From NCBI GenBank assembly GCA_027563935.2, contig CM050450.1:8601957-8665956 (forward strand): a stretch of 64,000 nucleotides of DNA, written 5' to 3'. Origin of the DNA: Costus lasius. Lineage: Eukaryota; Streptophyta; Magnoliopsida; Zingiberales; Costaceae. How positions within the stretch are numbered: the stretch's first letter is position 1; every line of letters starts with the position of its first letter. Under the pieces are notes generated by a model. That model did not search any database. It worked only from the letters and a program-made list of their open reading frames with translations, and was not told the DNA's origin. Below, in pieces: positions 24,856 through 36,885 of the stretch. The translations under genes were made by a program, and so were the position numbers.

Positions 24856-25317
24856 TTGTGTTTAGTAGGGTGGACGGAAAATGAAAATGATGGAAAGTGG
24901 ATAAAATTTGTGTTTAATAGGACGGATGAAAAATGGGAGATAGAAAACTGGAAGAAAAATTATCCCACTTTCCTTTAAAAATTGATCTGTCCAATTTGGA
25001 TGGAAATAGCATTGTGTTACACTGCTCGCATATTCTCATGTTCACGAATCTCTTTCGCAGGTTCTCACAATTAATTAATATAATTAGAATTATGATATTT
25101 AATATTTTTAGTAATTTTATAATATTTAGTAGTATTTAATAATTTTTTAACTAATTTTAATATATTTAATAGTTTTTAATATTTTAAATTAATTTTATAA
25201 TATTAAATACTTATTTTGTATATTGTATTTATATAATATGAGTATGAAGAGAAAAATAAAAGGTGTTTATATCAAATCCTTTAAATTTACCTTCCTTCTA
25301 GCTAAACACAAAGAAAG
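24856..25317. mobile_element. Tourist-like MITE, AT-rich, related to the 45.3-kb element
   Basis: The left end TTGTGTTTAGTAGGGTGGAC and the right end CTTCTAGCTAAACACAAAG are inverted repeats. The left end resembles the TGTTTACTAGAGTGGATGG end of the element at 45337. A second copy of the end-like motif lies at 24911. The interior is AT-rich without coding capacity. Borders are approximate. Confidence 0.55.
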
Positions 25318-25395
25318 AAATATTCCTTATTTTTCTTTCCTTCTTATTTTCACATTCTTTCAAGTTTTCATCCACAGCGGCACTCAATGCCCAGC

Positions 25396-28258
25396 TGTAA
25401 GATCCAAGGATCTTAAGTCCTGGTAAGCATTATTTTGATTTTGTCTAAAATTATTGACTGTGATATTTTTCTATGTATTGGTTGTTAATAGTTAATTAAC
25501 TAGAGATTTTTGATTGATAATTTATAGTTAATTAAACTAGAGATTTTTGGTTGTTAATTTATTGTAAATTAATTAGAGATTATTTGTTTGATTATTGGCT
25601 GTTAATTTATGATAAATTATTATTGGTTGTTCATGATAAATTAATTAGGATTTATGGGTTGTAAGTTGTTAGTTAATTAATTAGACCTTATTGGTTAATT
25701 AGACCTTAGTGGATATTAATTAAGTCCTTATTGGATTTCGGTTAAGTGATTGGTTATTTGTCAGTTAATTAAATTAATTAGTTAACTTTGGGTTAGTGGG
25801 TTTAAAAATTCGAAATTTTTAGTTAAATGGGTTAAACCCTATTTGAATTAATTGCTTAATGGGTTTAAAATTTAAAAACCCAAAGTTTAAGTGGTAATTT
25901 CGGTTAGGGTAGGAGAGTTGGCGATATTTTTGCTTGGAAGAAATCTTGGCGACGGCTTGGAGGCTTGGAGGCGAAAATCTTTTCTTCCTCTTCCTTTCTT
26001 CCATTGGCCGGCATCTTTGGTTTGGGTGGCGTTTTCTTCCATTGGTGGTGACAAGGCTTTAGACAATTTTTGGAGAATTTTCATCTTGCGTTCACGGTTA
26101 AGAGGTGAGTGGGGTGACTTAATCGAGTTCTATCAACTTAGTTGTGTTAATTGATATATTGAATGGATTGGAAATTTTGGAAATTTTACCATGTTAAAAC
26201 CGTAATTATGCAAAGTGTATGTAAGGTATGAAAACGAATTTAGGGCATTGTTATTCATGAAAACCGAATTGTATTTCTCCATGAAAACCTAAATTTCCAT
26301 GTAAACCGAAATGATCTTGATAGTTGTTATGAAAACCAAATTTTGATGTTAATTATGAAAACCGAAATAATCTTGATAATTGTTATGAAAACTGAAATTT
26401 TGATTTAATTATGAAAAACCGAAATCTTGATGATTATTTAACCGAAAATTTGTATGAAATTTAAGGTGTTTTTATAGGGAATTTTGGTAGCATTAAATTA
26501 TTGAATTTTGAGTATGAAATTCTTGTTAACTAGATATTTTTTAGTGTGAATTTTTGAGTATTAAATCAGTGATTTTATTCCGTTAGTAAGAGTACATGTT
26601 TTACATTTTATGTTGATTTTATGGATGATTATTGTAATTTTATGTTTCTTTATGAGTGTAGCATGTATCCTTGTTTGAGAAAAATTGGGTGATAACATAG
26701 CAAGGTTAAGACTGAACTAATCAGCATGAAACCTAAGGACTACACTACATTATGTGATTGTTAATATTATGTTGTTATGTGATTTGTGAACATTATGTGA
26801 TTATGTGAATTGTGAACATTATGTGGTTATGAGATTTTTGAAAATTATGTGATTATGGGAATTTTGAATATTATGTGTTATGTGTTGGTTAGGACTATGG
26901 CTAAGTGTAACCGGGTACTCATAGGATAGTCCTTATGTGATATGTTAAGGGTTTGAATTTCAGCCCTGTATTGTGATATGTGAGGAGGTTGATGTTCAGC
27001 CTGCCTATTATGATTATTGTGATGGGGGTTGATATTCAGCCTGCCCGATATGATTTTTGTGATGACTATCCTAGAGTCTAGTTGACACTTAGGAGTCCAC
27101 CCATATGAAATATGATATAAGATGTGTTTGTTGTCCAGTAGGAACCTTTTGGGAGAACGGGTTTTGACGCAAAGTGCCATGTCTTGGTCGGACAGGGGCC
27201 ACCTCTTGATGTCATCACTCTCTTTTTGTGATATGGGGTGTCGTAGAGCAAAGTGCCACGTCGTGACCCGGCGGGGGCCACCTCTTGAATCTACACACAA
27301 GCCATCGATGTGTTTATGGGGTGTTTTAGAGCAAAGTGCCACGTCGTGACCTGGCGGGGGCCACCTCTTGATTCTACTCACTGTCCATGTTTATGTGTTG
27401 CACGAGATTTTGCAGCTCCCAGTGCTTAGGCCAAAGCCGGGTTAGACCATATTGGTCACTACTGATTATGCTGGACAACTAGGTTAACTAAGTATGGATG
27501 TGTTTAGTTGGTTTAGAGTATAACTCTAGAACCTGAGTTTGTATAGAACCTGAGTTTGTTATATGTTGGTGTGTACATCTGGCTGTTTATATGACTTCTA
27601 TATTTAATCTTGTTGTATATTGACATAATGTTCTGCTAAATGTTTTTAAAATAATCTGCCTATATTTTTGAGTGTATGTTATGGATGGTCGATTTAGACT
27701 ATCCACTCACTGGGCTGTGTAGCTCACCCCTCACTATTTTCAGGCATAGAGAAGGGGCGCATTTCTTGAGTTAGCATTGGCGTGGACATTATGCTAGTTT
27801 GGTTAAGAACTTTTGTGCTTAATTATCTGGGGCCGGTTGTGGCCTTAATATGAATGATATGAGCTATGTGAACCATGTGAACTTGTGATGCCAAATTAAT
27901 GAGTTTGATTTTTGTGTCACCGCGGGCTTCAGCCTGGTTTCGGTGTTTGGTATGAATTTATAAAATCGACTTTGTGGCTTTGCTTTGAATTTCGAATCGA
28001 ATTGTATTTATGCCATCGGATTTGATATAACTGTTGCCTTGCATATGTCTAGTGCAAGGATTGCGTGGTGGCAGGTACCCTTATGTGATTTATGAGATTT
28101 GTGTTTTGTGGATATTTATGTATGGGTTTGTGGAAATTTTCAGATCGTGTTTTCTTGAACTCGGTTTTACCTAGCATATGAATCGATCTTATACGAAACA
28201 TCCTGTATCATTCATGAATTGTGCCATTTGTTTGGGGTTAAGATAACGGGATGTTACA
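25396..28258. mobile_element. Solo LTR of an LTR retrotransposon (2863 bp) with perfect 5-bp target duplication
   Basis: The unit begins TGTAAGATCC and ends GGATGTTACA, the TG...CA form with short inverted ends. It is flanked by CCAGC at 25391-25395 and again at 28259-28263. No primer-binding site, polypurine tract, gag or pol is found, so it is a single LTR left after LTR-LTR recombination. The length and the CTCACTGGGCTGTGTAGCTC motif (about 27706) suggest a Ty3/Gypsy source, but the lineage is not proven. It contains three internal tandem copies at 27169-27410 and AT-rich repeated words at 25480-25760 and 26230-26440. Confidence 0.9.
27169..27410 (+). repeat. Three tandem copies of an about 80-bp unit inside the solo LTR
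   Basis: Units start at 27169, 27248 and 27331 with GCAAAGTGCCA and contain GGGGCCACCTCTTGA. The second and third are the most alike. They are GC-richer than the rest of the LTR. Confidence 0.85.
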
Positions 28259-28598
28259 CCAGCAGTGAGGGACAAAGACTCAAGGCCCAGCAATGAGGGA
28301 CAAAGACTGTAGCACTAGAGGTGAGTAGGTGAAGTGGAGCAGCCGTGGTTGTGGGTGGGGTGGGCGGCATAACAACGAGATTAAGGTAATATAGTTTGAC
28401 TAAAAGTTGATGGGGGTATAATTGGATTCGATTAACTATCTGATAGTAAAAAAAATATTAGGGTTGGGTAAGTAGAGTGGTTTTAAAACTATCGGGTAGT
28501 TAATTAGATATAAGTATTAAAAAAATTAGTCTAGTTTGGATATGGATAGAGCAAAAATCCGCCTCACTACATATATGAGGCTCTGAGTTACCCAAAAA

Positions 28599-28960
28599 TT
28601 GGAAAAAATTTCCTGAGCAACCCCCTTGCTCAGCCGAACTTAAGCAACTCCCCTCAAACAAAAAATTCACGATCCTAAAAATCATAGAAAAATCACTGTT
28701 CTGTAGTATACGACGAAAGCTTTCTAATGGTACCAAGATCATGGATTTTTGCACTGTTCACAGTATAAAAAATCTACGATCTTTGTATCCATAATATCTC
28801 ATCGTGAACACAGTCAAAATCTACGATCTTGGTACCATTGGAAAGCTCTCGTCGTGTACTACATAACAATGATTTTTCCATGATTTTTAGGATCGTGAAT
28901 TTTTTATTTGAAGGGGTTATTCAAGTTTAGCTGAGCCCTGCTCAAAAAATTTTCTCCAAA
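28599..28960. mobile_element. Foldback (long terminal inverted repeat) element
   Basis: Two arms of about 160 bp (28599-28760 and 28797-28960) are imperfect reverse complements, including TTCACGATCCTAAAAATCAT in one arm and its complement in the other, around a short loop. The arms share the AAGCTTTCTAATGGTA core with the Mutator-like hairpin MITE at 36886-37295. No clear target duplication was found, so the superfamily is uncertain. Confidence 0.75.
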
Positions 28961-30307
28961 GATTGCATGCACAAAATGCTCATACAAATGACAACACACT
29001 AATAAAATTAATAAACGTTAGCGAGATTCGTGGCCCATATCCTGCAAGCTCAACCAAACGCTAACCTGCTCGAACCCGATCACCGGAGTTGGTGGACACG
29101 CTATCCCATGTGCTGCGTACAGGAGCAAATGGGTTGTTCCGCGGGCAGACCACCTCACGCGCATTTCGTCAAGCAGCTGTCCTGCCGCGGCGCTCCATTC
29201 GTTTTCCCGCTGTCCACTCCTCAATTCCCCCCTCGCCTTCGCTCCAGTAGGCAGTAAAGCTTGGAGTTATTTCGGGAGCGAAACAATATACTTCTGCTGA
29301 GTTGAGATACTTAGAAAAATAATAACAATCAACAAAAATTATTTCCAACAAAAATTATTTGGATTGTAATTGTATTCAGCCCGATAATGATTCGACCAGC
29401 GGCAGAGGTTACGGCATCAGATCCGTATGCACACGGACATGCATTTCCGCCTACCTTCCCGCGTGATGCGCCAGGGAAACCCGACGAGCGTTGACGAATC
29501 AATTCAGCGAGTAGGTAGTGTGGTAGGTCAAACCGCTGAAAGTAAATCCTCGGCACATGGTCAACTTCCCTCATGTTTGAAGCGCAGGAGTTGGGTCAAT
29601 TTCTATCAATCTTATCCGAAATGGATAGTTATCTGCTGCACAACATTCTAGAACCAAAAAAAAGACCAGCTCTGCGTACGTAAATTTCTGTTTCTTTACG
29701 ATAATACACGCGTTGACTAATTGACGAAATAACTCTTCTGCGAAATTTCTTTGACCATTGAATTCCTCTTAAATTTGGTTAACAAAAATAATCGCACAAC
29801 TTGAAGCGAAGACGGGTTTGGATTGAACACGGTTCGTTGATGTTGCGGTCTATGTGGAAAGCAATGAAAAGGCGGGCGATACTTCGAACGGTGAAGCAGC
29901 TCACATGTGTTGGCACCGGCCCACCTGTGAACTCCATTAGTCTAACAGGGAGATCGATGAGTACGTAAGAGCTGTATGTGTTCTGGAAAGCTTGAATTAG
30001 TTGGATAAGCTCGCCTCGGACATGTCGTCGCCTTTACCTGGTCTAGTCAACGCCTATCTGCCTTCACCGTGTCAACTGGAATTACTGTTGACGAGTGGAT
30101 TTCCTCGCGTCTTCCTTGTTCCCACTGCTTACCGCCACCGATCATCCATGGCGTCCGCATGTGTATATATCGTCCGCCATTCATTTGTTCTTGACCTCAA
30201 GCAAGGAATCCCAAACTTTCTGAAACTGCCTTTTCTTCATCCATCGAATTGTCCTCCTTTCAGTTTCAGGTTGTCGTCGGCGAGCATTGTTAAGAGTTTC
30301 CAGCGAG
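28961..30307 (+). promoter_or_regulatory. HSPRO promoter region with a W-box cluster and TATA box
   Basis: Strict W-boxes (TTGACC or TTGACT on either strand) occur at 29526, 29559, 29594, 29713, 29751, 30045 and 30191, seven within 671 bp. TTGACG cores are interspersed (29481, 29721). A TATA element (TATATAT) lies at 30164-30170, 138 bp before the ATG. W-boxes bind WRKY factors, which fits a defence-induced gene. In vivo use is inferred. Confidence 0.6.
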
Positions 30308-31654
30308 ATGGCAGCGCCGGAGATATCGGCGAGATCGTCGGATCCCAAATCGTACCCCTCCACCTCTGCCGCGGCTTCTGCGGACGCCGTTGGGGCGTAT
30401 GAGCATTACCTCCGACTCCCGGAGCTCACCAAGCTCTCCGGTGCCAGAGACTTCCCCCAGTGGGCCCTCGAGCCCATCCTCAAGCCGGCCTTCCAAGCCC
30501 TCGAGATCACCTTCCGGCTCGTCTCCGTCGTCCTCTCCGACGCCCGCCCCTACGCCAACCGCCGGGAGTGGACCCGCCGGCTGGAGTCCCTAGCCGTCCG
30601 CCAGCTTGAGATCGTCGGCGCCCTCTGCGAGGACGACCGCGACGGCAGCACCCCCATGACCGAGCTCACCTCCCGCACCGGCGTCCTCTCCCGCGACAAG
30701 AGCTCCAACGAAGTATGGAAGCTCCCCGGCGTGACGAGCGTGGTGACCCGCTCGAGCGAGGAGAGCCTCCTCCCCCGGCTTGCAGCGTGGGAGAAATCCG
30801 AGCAAGTAGCGGCCACGATCCTTTTCCAGATCGAGAGCCAGATGCAGAGGTGTCCATACACGCTCGGGCTCGGCGAACCCAACCTCGGCGCGAAGCCCGC
30901 CCTTGAGTACGACCTCGTCGTGCGCCCCGCGGAGCTCCACGCGCTCAAGCGGAGCACCGACGACGCGGAGGTTCAGGCGCTGTGCGCGGTCCACCAGATC
31001 GTGGAGTCGTGGCTTCACGCCTTGAGGGAGCTCGTGGCACGCCTCGAGCAGAGGATCGAAGCGCGGGAGTGGGAGAAGGCCGCCGAAGACTGCTGGCTCG
31101 CGGAGCACGCCTGGAAGCTACTCGCCGACATGGAGGACCTCCACCTGCTCATGGACCCTGACGACTTCCTCCGCCTCAAGAGCCAACTGGCGCTCCGGGG
31201 GGAGGCGCTGTGCTTCCGATCGACGGCGCTGAAGCACGTGACCGGCGCGTGCCGGGAGCTGCGGCGGCGCGTGCCGTGGGTGCTTGGAGTCGAGGCCGAC
31301 CCCGCGGGAGGGCCCCGGGTGCAGGAGGCGGCTATGCGGCTGTTCCATGGGCGGGGGAGAGGGGACGGGGAGGAGAAGGGGAAGGTGGAACTGCTGCAGG
31401 CGCTGCAGGCGGTGGAGATAGCGCTCAAGCGGTTCTTCTTCGCGTACAGGCTGATGGCGGCAGCGGTGATGGGGAGCCTGGAGGCAAGCGGCAACCGGGC
31501 GGTGTGCATGCCGGCGGAGGCGAATGATCCGCTGGCACAGGTGTTCTTGGAGCCGCACTACTACCCGAGCTTGGACGCGGCGAAGACGTTCTTGGGAGAT
31601 CACTGGTGGCAGAAGGAGCACAGCGGTCGTGCTTCCAAGACCACAAATTGGTAG
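30308..31654 (+). CDS. HSPRO: HSPRO / Hs1pro-1-like stress and nematode-resistance-type protein, 448 aa
   Basis: This intronless, GC-rich frame starts at the ATG at 30308; only TTG lies upstream in frame. It spans the Hs1pro-1 N- and C-terminal domains. Conserved blocks are 'YLRLPEL..L...RDFPQW..EPILKPA.QALE' near residues 32-66, 'PYTLGLGEPN', 'DLHLLMDPDDFLRLK', 'VPWVLGVEADPAGGPRVQEA' and 'YPSLDAAKTFLGDHWW' near the C-terminus. The family is named after the sugar beet nematode-resistance gene Hs1pro-1. As I recall, Arabidopsis HSPRO1/2 respond to stress and salicylate and bind the SnRK1 kinase. No signal peptide or membrane helix is evident, so it is probably cytosolic or nuclear. It stands alone between mobile-element-rich gaps. 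Confidence 0.95.
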   Translation: MAAPEISARSSDPKSYPSTSAAASADAVGAYEHYLRLPELTKLSGARDFPQWALEPILKPAFQALEITFRLVSVVLSDARPYANRREWTRRLESLAVRQLEIVGALCEDDRDGSTPMTELTSRTGVLSRDKSSNEVWKLPGVTSVVTRSSEESLLPRLAAWEKSEQVAATILFQIESQMQRCPYTLGLGEPNLGAKPALEYDLVVRPAELHALKRSTDDAEVQALCAVHQIVESWLHALRELVARLEQRIEAREWEKAAEDCWLAEHAWKLLADMEDLHLLMDPDDFLRLKSQLALRGEALCFRSTALKHVTGACRELRRRVPWVLGVEADPAGGPRVQEAAMRLFHGRGRGDGEEKGKVELLQALQAVEIALKRFFFAYRLMAAAVMGSLEASGNRAVCMPAEANDPLAQVFLEPHYYPSLDAAKTFLGDHWWQKEHSGRASKTTNW

Positions 31655-34600
31655 CTCCGGCATTATGTCGGGCGGAGGAAGGATTTCGGTGGCGGCCTTT
31701 GGGGGAATGATGATGGCAACACTAATAATACATTTTTTTATTATTTTAAAAGAGAAAAAAATACTTATACGCAGCAATTCCGTATGTACTAGATTGCCTA
31801 CTCAATTTTATGTATTTTAATTATGATAACTTACTCCTGTAATTTAATTATTTTTAGAAGCAATGATTATTGGTAGATCTAAAATGGCGAAGAAATCGAG
31901 GAAATTTTGTCAAAAAGAAGAAATGTGCTAATAATTGATACAAAGATTTATAGTATTTTTTTGGTGCAATATTTTGCATTATCGCTAGATCTAGGAGGGT
32001 AAATGGGCTTTGGATCAGGGCTTCATAAATACTTATGTTTCTATATAACTAGATTTAGCTTTAGCAACTGTTGTGTTTTCTTCTTTCCGCTGTAGATTCC
32101 GTCCAAGGAAACAGCGGACGGAATCTATAGCGACTTAAATACAACTTCTGATAAGGTCAAGACTCAATTGTTAATTATAATAGGTCCTCTTACTGTTCAA
32201 TTGTTTGAAGGTTCTTTCATTGTGCTGCAGGTAGGGTGAGGAATCAATAAAAATCAAACAAAATTTATCATTTTTTTTTGGTAAATTACTGGTTTACCAT
32301 TTTTCTTTGATAAATTACCATTTAGACTATTTTAACTGTATGAATGTAATAATATCTCTCTTTTTAATATATTTATCAAATAAAATTTACTAATTATATT
32401 TTTATCACTAAATTTGGTAATTTACCTAATTAAAATTATAATATAGCACTAATACCAATAAATTCAATTTTTATTAAATCAAAAAAGTTAATGATACTAA
32501 AATCAAAAACCAAATTACAAAGAAATTATTATTGATACCAACATTGACGCCAAATTTATTGATGCTTATGAAAAAATTTTCTAGGCGGGCTAATGCCAAG
32601 GAATTTAGAGAAGGACGACATCATTACCCTAGAGCTTGCTTTGAGATTTGTGTTGTATATAAATTTCAAAGTTGAGTAAATCTCAAAGCAAATTCAAGGG
32701 TGATAATGCTACCTAGGAAATTTTCTCCATGCCCACCCCTAGCTCATGGAGTTAGGGAAACCAATGATTCAGTGATTTCTTAAAGTAATATGCATTAAAG
32801 ATCATAAGAACAATACACACCTACAAGATACTATAAGAGAATCAAAACCTAGAACTTATTGCTGTTAATTTAAATGCACTAACCATGCAGACAGGAGCAT
32901 ACCAAAAGTGCACATTTCAATAGGAATAGGAAGAATGGCTTTGGCATATTAATATTGAAAAATAGCTTTGATACCTGATGCTTTTTGACTTACCAGAACT
33001 TTAGAACAGACTATTACCTTCTTTCTTTCTTTAATTCATACATTTGTGAGGCAACTCTGTTCCACTCATAAGCATAAACAGGTTGCAGATGTTGCTGCTG
33101 ATTTAGCAATTAACCTCTTCGAAGGGTCACTGTATGCTTTTCAGACAATGCACCCTTGCTTGATTGTATCTTGCATCTTCCTGAACATCCAAGAGACAGA
33201 TTATGATACTATTATAATATGAAAGGTTTTTGTCCTGTGAATGGTGTGATGCGCCGATAAAGACGGGACATGATGGCTAAATGTATAAAGAAGCTTAAGC
33301 TGCACCATGCAAACCAAAACTTTAGAAAGTAGTGGAACAAAGCGATTGCCATCGCAACATGCAGAAAAGTATTCAGCATCTTAACAAAAGAAAGTGGAAG
33401 TTTATGTCATCTACTAACAAAAAGCTTCCAAAGATGACCAATTTACGCCTATGGATTTCCATCCCTCTTTTTCCCAACAACTGGGCCAACTTACTTGTTC
33501 AGACAATATTCTTGCTCAAAATTGCAGCCACAGCATCAGTACTTGTTTCAGCAATACCGGTGGAATCTGCTGCAAGTTCATGAACCAGAGCAAGAGTCAG
33601 ACATTATTTGAAAACAAAGGGGCACCAACCATCATTCTACCTGCCCAGAATCAACCAATTAAACTAAAATTGTAAGTTCTGAAAGCAAAGTCAAGTGAAT
33701 TGTGAGTAAGCATGAACATCTAGTAAATTGCAGGTTGCTGATATTGATATTCACCCTTTAAAGAACACATATTTGTGATAAAAGGATTTTGTGAGACAAT
33801 ATTAGGATATTTAACAATTGCAACTTTAATGAGCAAAATATGATCTGGAATCAGTATAAAGCAAATGTGTTAGATCAATATGGAAATATGCAAACTAGAC
33901 AAGTAGCTACACATATCTCCAACCTCCAACAATAGCACATGGTTTCAGGCGGACATACATGAACAACAAGGACGAACTTGGCTATACCTAAAGTTAGCGT
34001 CCATTCTCCATAATTATTAGTCTGTCCCATTGGGGGCATGAATAACTCTATCAAGGGATACCTTCCAATGGAAACAAAAGAATCTGAAAACAAAAGAGAA
34101 ATGGAAGCGTGATATGCCAGGATAGTGGAATGCAGACTAAGCCAATTATAGTGAAGTGGCCAAGCTAAAACAAACAAGTATATAGTGAAGTTTAAGATGA
34201 TGATCACAAGTCAATATCACCATTTACATCCATCTACAGTTGCAATATAAGAAAATGCTCTCTGACTCAAGTACAACATATTAATAGATATACTCGAATG
34301 TTTTACATTGGCTTTCTGTGAATAAATAAACTAACATGTAATTGAACAAATCATTTCATACTACTTGTCACACTCCACCATCTCTTTGGCCTAGATCAAT
34401 CTTAGTGTATCAGCTGATTAACACTATGAAGACGGTGGGGAGAACAATTAGTTAAAATGACAATGGCTATAGTAATTTTAAAACAAGAAGGTCAAGGAAG
34501 AACACAAATTGAGCAAACATTAAATTTTTTTTTTTAAAAAAAAAACCTTCCATTCTAGTGCAGATAGTTGCAAGCTCACAGTGCAAAGAAAGCAAGCAGA

Positions 34601-35043
34601 GTCATTGAGTCATGACCACGAACAATTGTTGATATTGTATGAAGATTATGATACAACTCGTTCCCCAGGCAACAGATCCTGTGTAGAGTATACTACAGAA
34701 CAACTGGCAGAAAAATGACAAGTAAACAAGTTATAGATTCTTGCGATGCCGTTAAACTTAATTAGAATGTGTGAAATAACAATTGGAATGTGCCTTGCTG
34801 CATTAACAAAATTATTTGCAAAGTTACAGTGGGATAATATAGATTTTAGAAGGAGAAATAAGAATTACAACTTTTGTCATTGACTTCACAGGGACGACTG
34901 TAGACACGAGTACACATTCACCTTCTCCAAGCATGCAAGCAATCTAGATTTTCTTCATGGTTCTTTAAAATTTGAACTAGCCAATCTCCAGTAAATGTCC
35001 AAAGACAAATTATTTAGAGTAAATAATTAATATTAGAATTTGT
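31655..35043. other. Intergenic region between the HSPRO and MYB genes (convergent)
   Basis: It holds the HSPRO 3' flank, AT-rich DNA and a small imperfect hairpin (32618-32712). The last few hundred bases are probably 3' UTR or 3' flank of the - strand MYB gene. No additional coding region is supported. Short open frames at 33332-33675 and 33875-34207 have no recognisable content. Confidence 0.45.
32618..32712. repeat. Short imperfect inverted repeat
   Basis: CATTACCCTAGAGCTTGCTT and the later AAGCAAATTCAAGGGTGATAATG-type arm (about 32678-32710) are reverse complements with a TTTGAGATTT extension, around a loop of about 30 bp. It may be a small MITE relic. Confidence 0.55.
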
Positions 35044-36146
35044 TCAACAATTCTGATTATGACTTGAGTGTAACTGAAACAACAAGTTATGATTCTGATT
35101 CAGACCATGGTGAGTGTCACTCCGAGGTGGATGAGCTTCCAGCTTCAATCCATAAGGAGTTACTCCATAATGTTGCTGCACTGATTGACTCCCTCCTGCT
35201 GTTGAACTCAATATACCAGTTGCTTCATTGGGCTTATCATAATCAGCTATAGATAAATGGGGGCTAGACCATAGTGAAGCAGAAGCCGAGCTTGGCTGAT
35301 TAGTATGAGGAGTAGCTGGTTGAGATGGTGATGGAGGCCTGTTATCTAAATTGTCAGTCGTAATGTCATGTATACTGGACCTCCTTTTATCTCTACCACC
35401 TGATGTAAGTCTGATGAAGTACTTTTGGGCGTGACTTGCTACTTGAGTAGGTGTCTTAGTGATTACATAATTCCGGGAGATGCTTCTCCAGTCCCCTTTA
35501 CCATATCTCTGAAGACCAACCAGAAAAAGTCTGCAGAAGAATACAAGGAAAATAGAACCTAGGCTTTAGATAAAGCATACGAAGAGCACAAAAATTTCTA
35601 GAAAAATCATAAACTATTAGGTAGATTGCAAGAACATTAACTCGAGCATATACGGATTCTAAACACATCTGTTCTAAACACAAAAAATCTCAAGGGGACT
35701 TACTTGTGCTCCTCTTCAGTCCAAGGGACTCCTTTCTTCCTCTCCTGATCAAATGCTCGTGCTCCCGATCTCTTCCTGCCGAGACAGTAAGCTTGCTTTA
35801 GGCCTTCAAAGCCACAATTGCTCTCCCAGTCCAGTGTGAAAGAACGGTCATAGCCAGGAGTAGGGATCTGGCCTGCCTCTATCTGCCTAACGTCATCCAA
35901 CAAATGCAGGTAATGGCTTTCCACCTCCCACGGAGTCTTTCCAGGGATGATCGCAGCCACTTGCACCCAGCGGTCAGGGGTCTCTTTGTCAAACTTTGCC
36001 AGGGCATCCTCGAAACACTTGTTCTCTTCAGGGGTCCAATAGCCAGTTTCTCTCCAAACCTTCCGTTTCTCTCCAACGAACCAACTTGAGCTGGGGTAGC
36101 ATGGAGTTCCCGGAGGAAGGACTTGCATCCACGATCTTGTCATCAT
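35044..36146 (-). CDS. Two-repeat MYB transcription factor, DIVARICATA-like with SHAQKYF motif, 309 aa
   Basis: Two coding exons on the - strand (36146-35704 and 35530-35044) join in phase through a 173-bp GT-AG intron that splits a Lys codon. The first MYB-like (SANT) repeat spans about residues 36-88 (W37, W60, then PGKTPWEVE). The linker ends in IPTPGYD..FTLDW and [14 protein letters not shown]. The second repeat spans about 141-187 (W142, W162) and ends in SHAQKYF at 180-186, followed by [11 protein letters not shown]. This layout is diagnostic of the DIVARICATA/MYB-related R-R group of nuclear factors, close to Arabidopsis At2g38090. The start chosen is the first of two adjacent ATGs. 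Upstream acceptor and donor sites at about 36202 and 36499 suggest spliced 5' UTR exons. The C-terminal tail is Gln/His/Asn-rich. Confidence 0.92.
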
Positions 36147-36876
36147 CCGGAGCTCCCGCAAAAAGTTAGCCGCCTCCTCTTATGATCTCTGCCGCCAAAA
36201 ATCTGCAGGCGCAAGGATCAGTTAGTCCCACGAGAAATAGAAAAACAAACACCAAGAAACTTTGAACCAGTAACAATTATATGGGGAAAAAAAATCATCT
36301 TGAATGCTGACAAGTATAAACCACGAACAGATCGAAAGACTATTTGAAGAGAAGTAAGACAAAATTTGCACTTTCGTTGTAAAATCTGGAAAGTTTGGCC
36401 AAAATCTAAAGCACTGAAAAAAGGATGACGCTAAAGGTCAATTTTTGCAAGAATCCAAGCGAAGCCAATACAATTCGAAATTGAAAGCTCGGAGACACCT
36501 ACAACAAGCTGGAGCACGCAGCAACAGCAATCCGAAGCCGGCACAGCCCGAAATCCAACTGCAAAGAAACGGAATTTAGTAGAGAGACAGAAGCAGCGGC
36601 ATGTCTTGGACCTGGCGCGAACTAGGGGAGAAGCAAATGGAAAGCGAGGGATTGGGGCAGAAGAGGAAGAACGAGTGAATATTTATGCCATTGGATTCCT
36701 CCCCCACCTGCTTTAATTTATTCCTCCTCGGCCACACTGGCACCGTAGATCTCAAAATGAGGCGGTAGGGGAAAATAAATTCTATGCATGCTCTACCAAA
36801 AAGTTTTTATGCAGGGAGCCCGCATAAAATAAATTATGCACTATAGCAATAGTGTATGGAATGGAGAAAGATATAC
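36147..36876 (-). promoter_or_regulatory. MYB 5' UTR and core promoter
   Basis: On the - strand, a CTGCAG acceptor at about 36203 lies just before the ATG exon. A likely non-coding exon at about 36499-36560 is bounded by TTTCTTTGCAG and TAG|GTGTCT. A further leader exon probably begins near 36680. Splicing is inferred from sequence only. Confidence 0.45.
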
Positions 36877-36885
36877 CCTATGTAA

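Noticed and set aside
25396..28258. Complete non-autonomous LTR element rather than a solo LTR
   Set aside because: No pair of internal LTRs, primer-binding site or polypurine tract was found between the TG and CA ends.
30590..31777. Long antisense frames across HSPRO (172 and 219 codons)
   Set aside because: They are shadows of a GC-rich coding strand, and the sense frame encodes all conserved HSPRO blocks.
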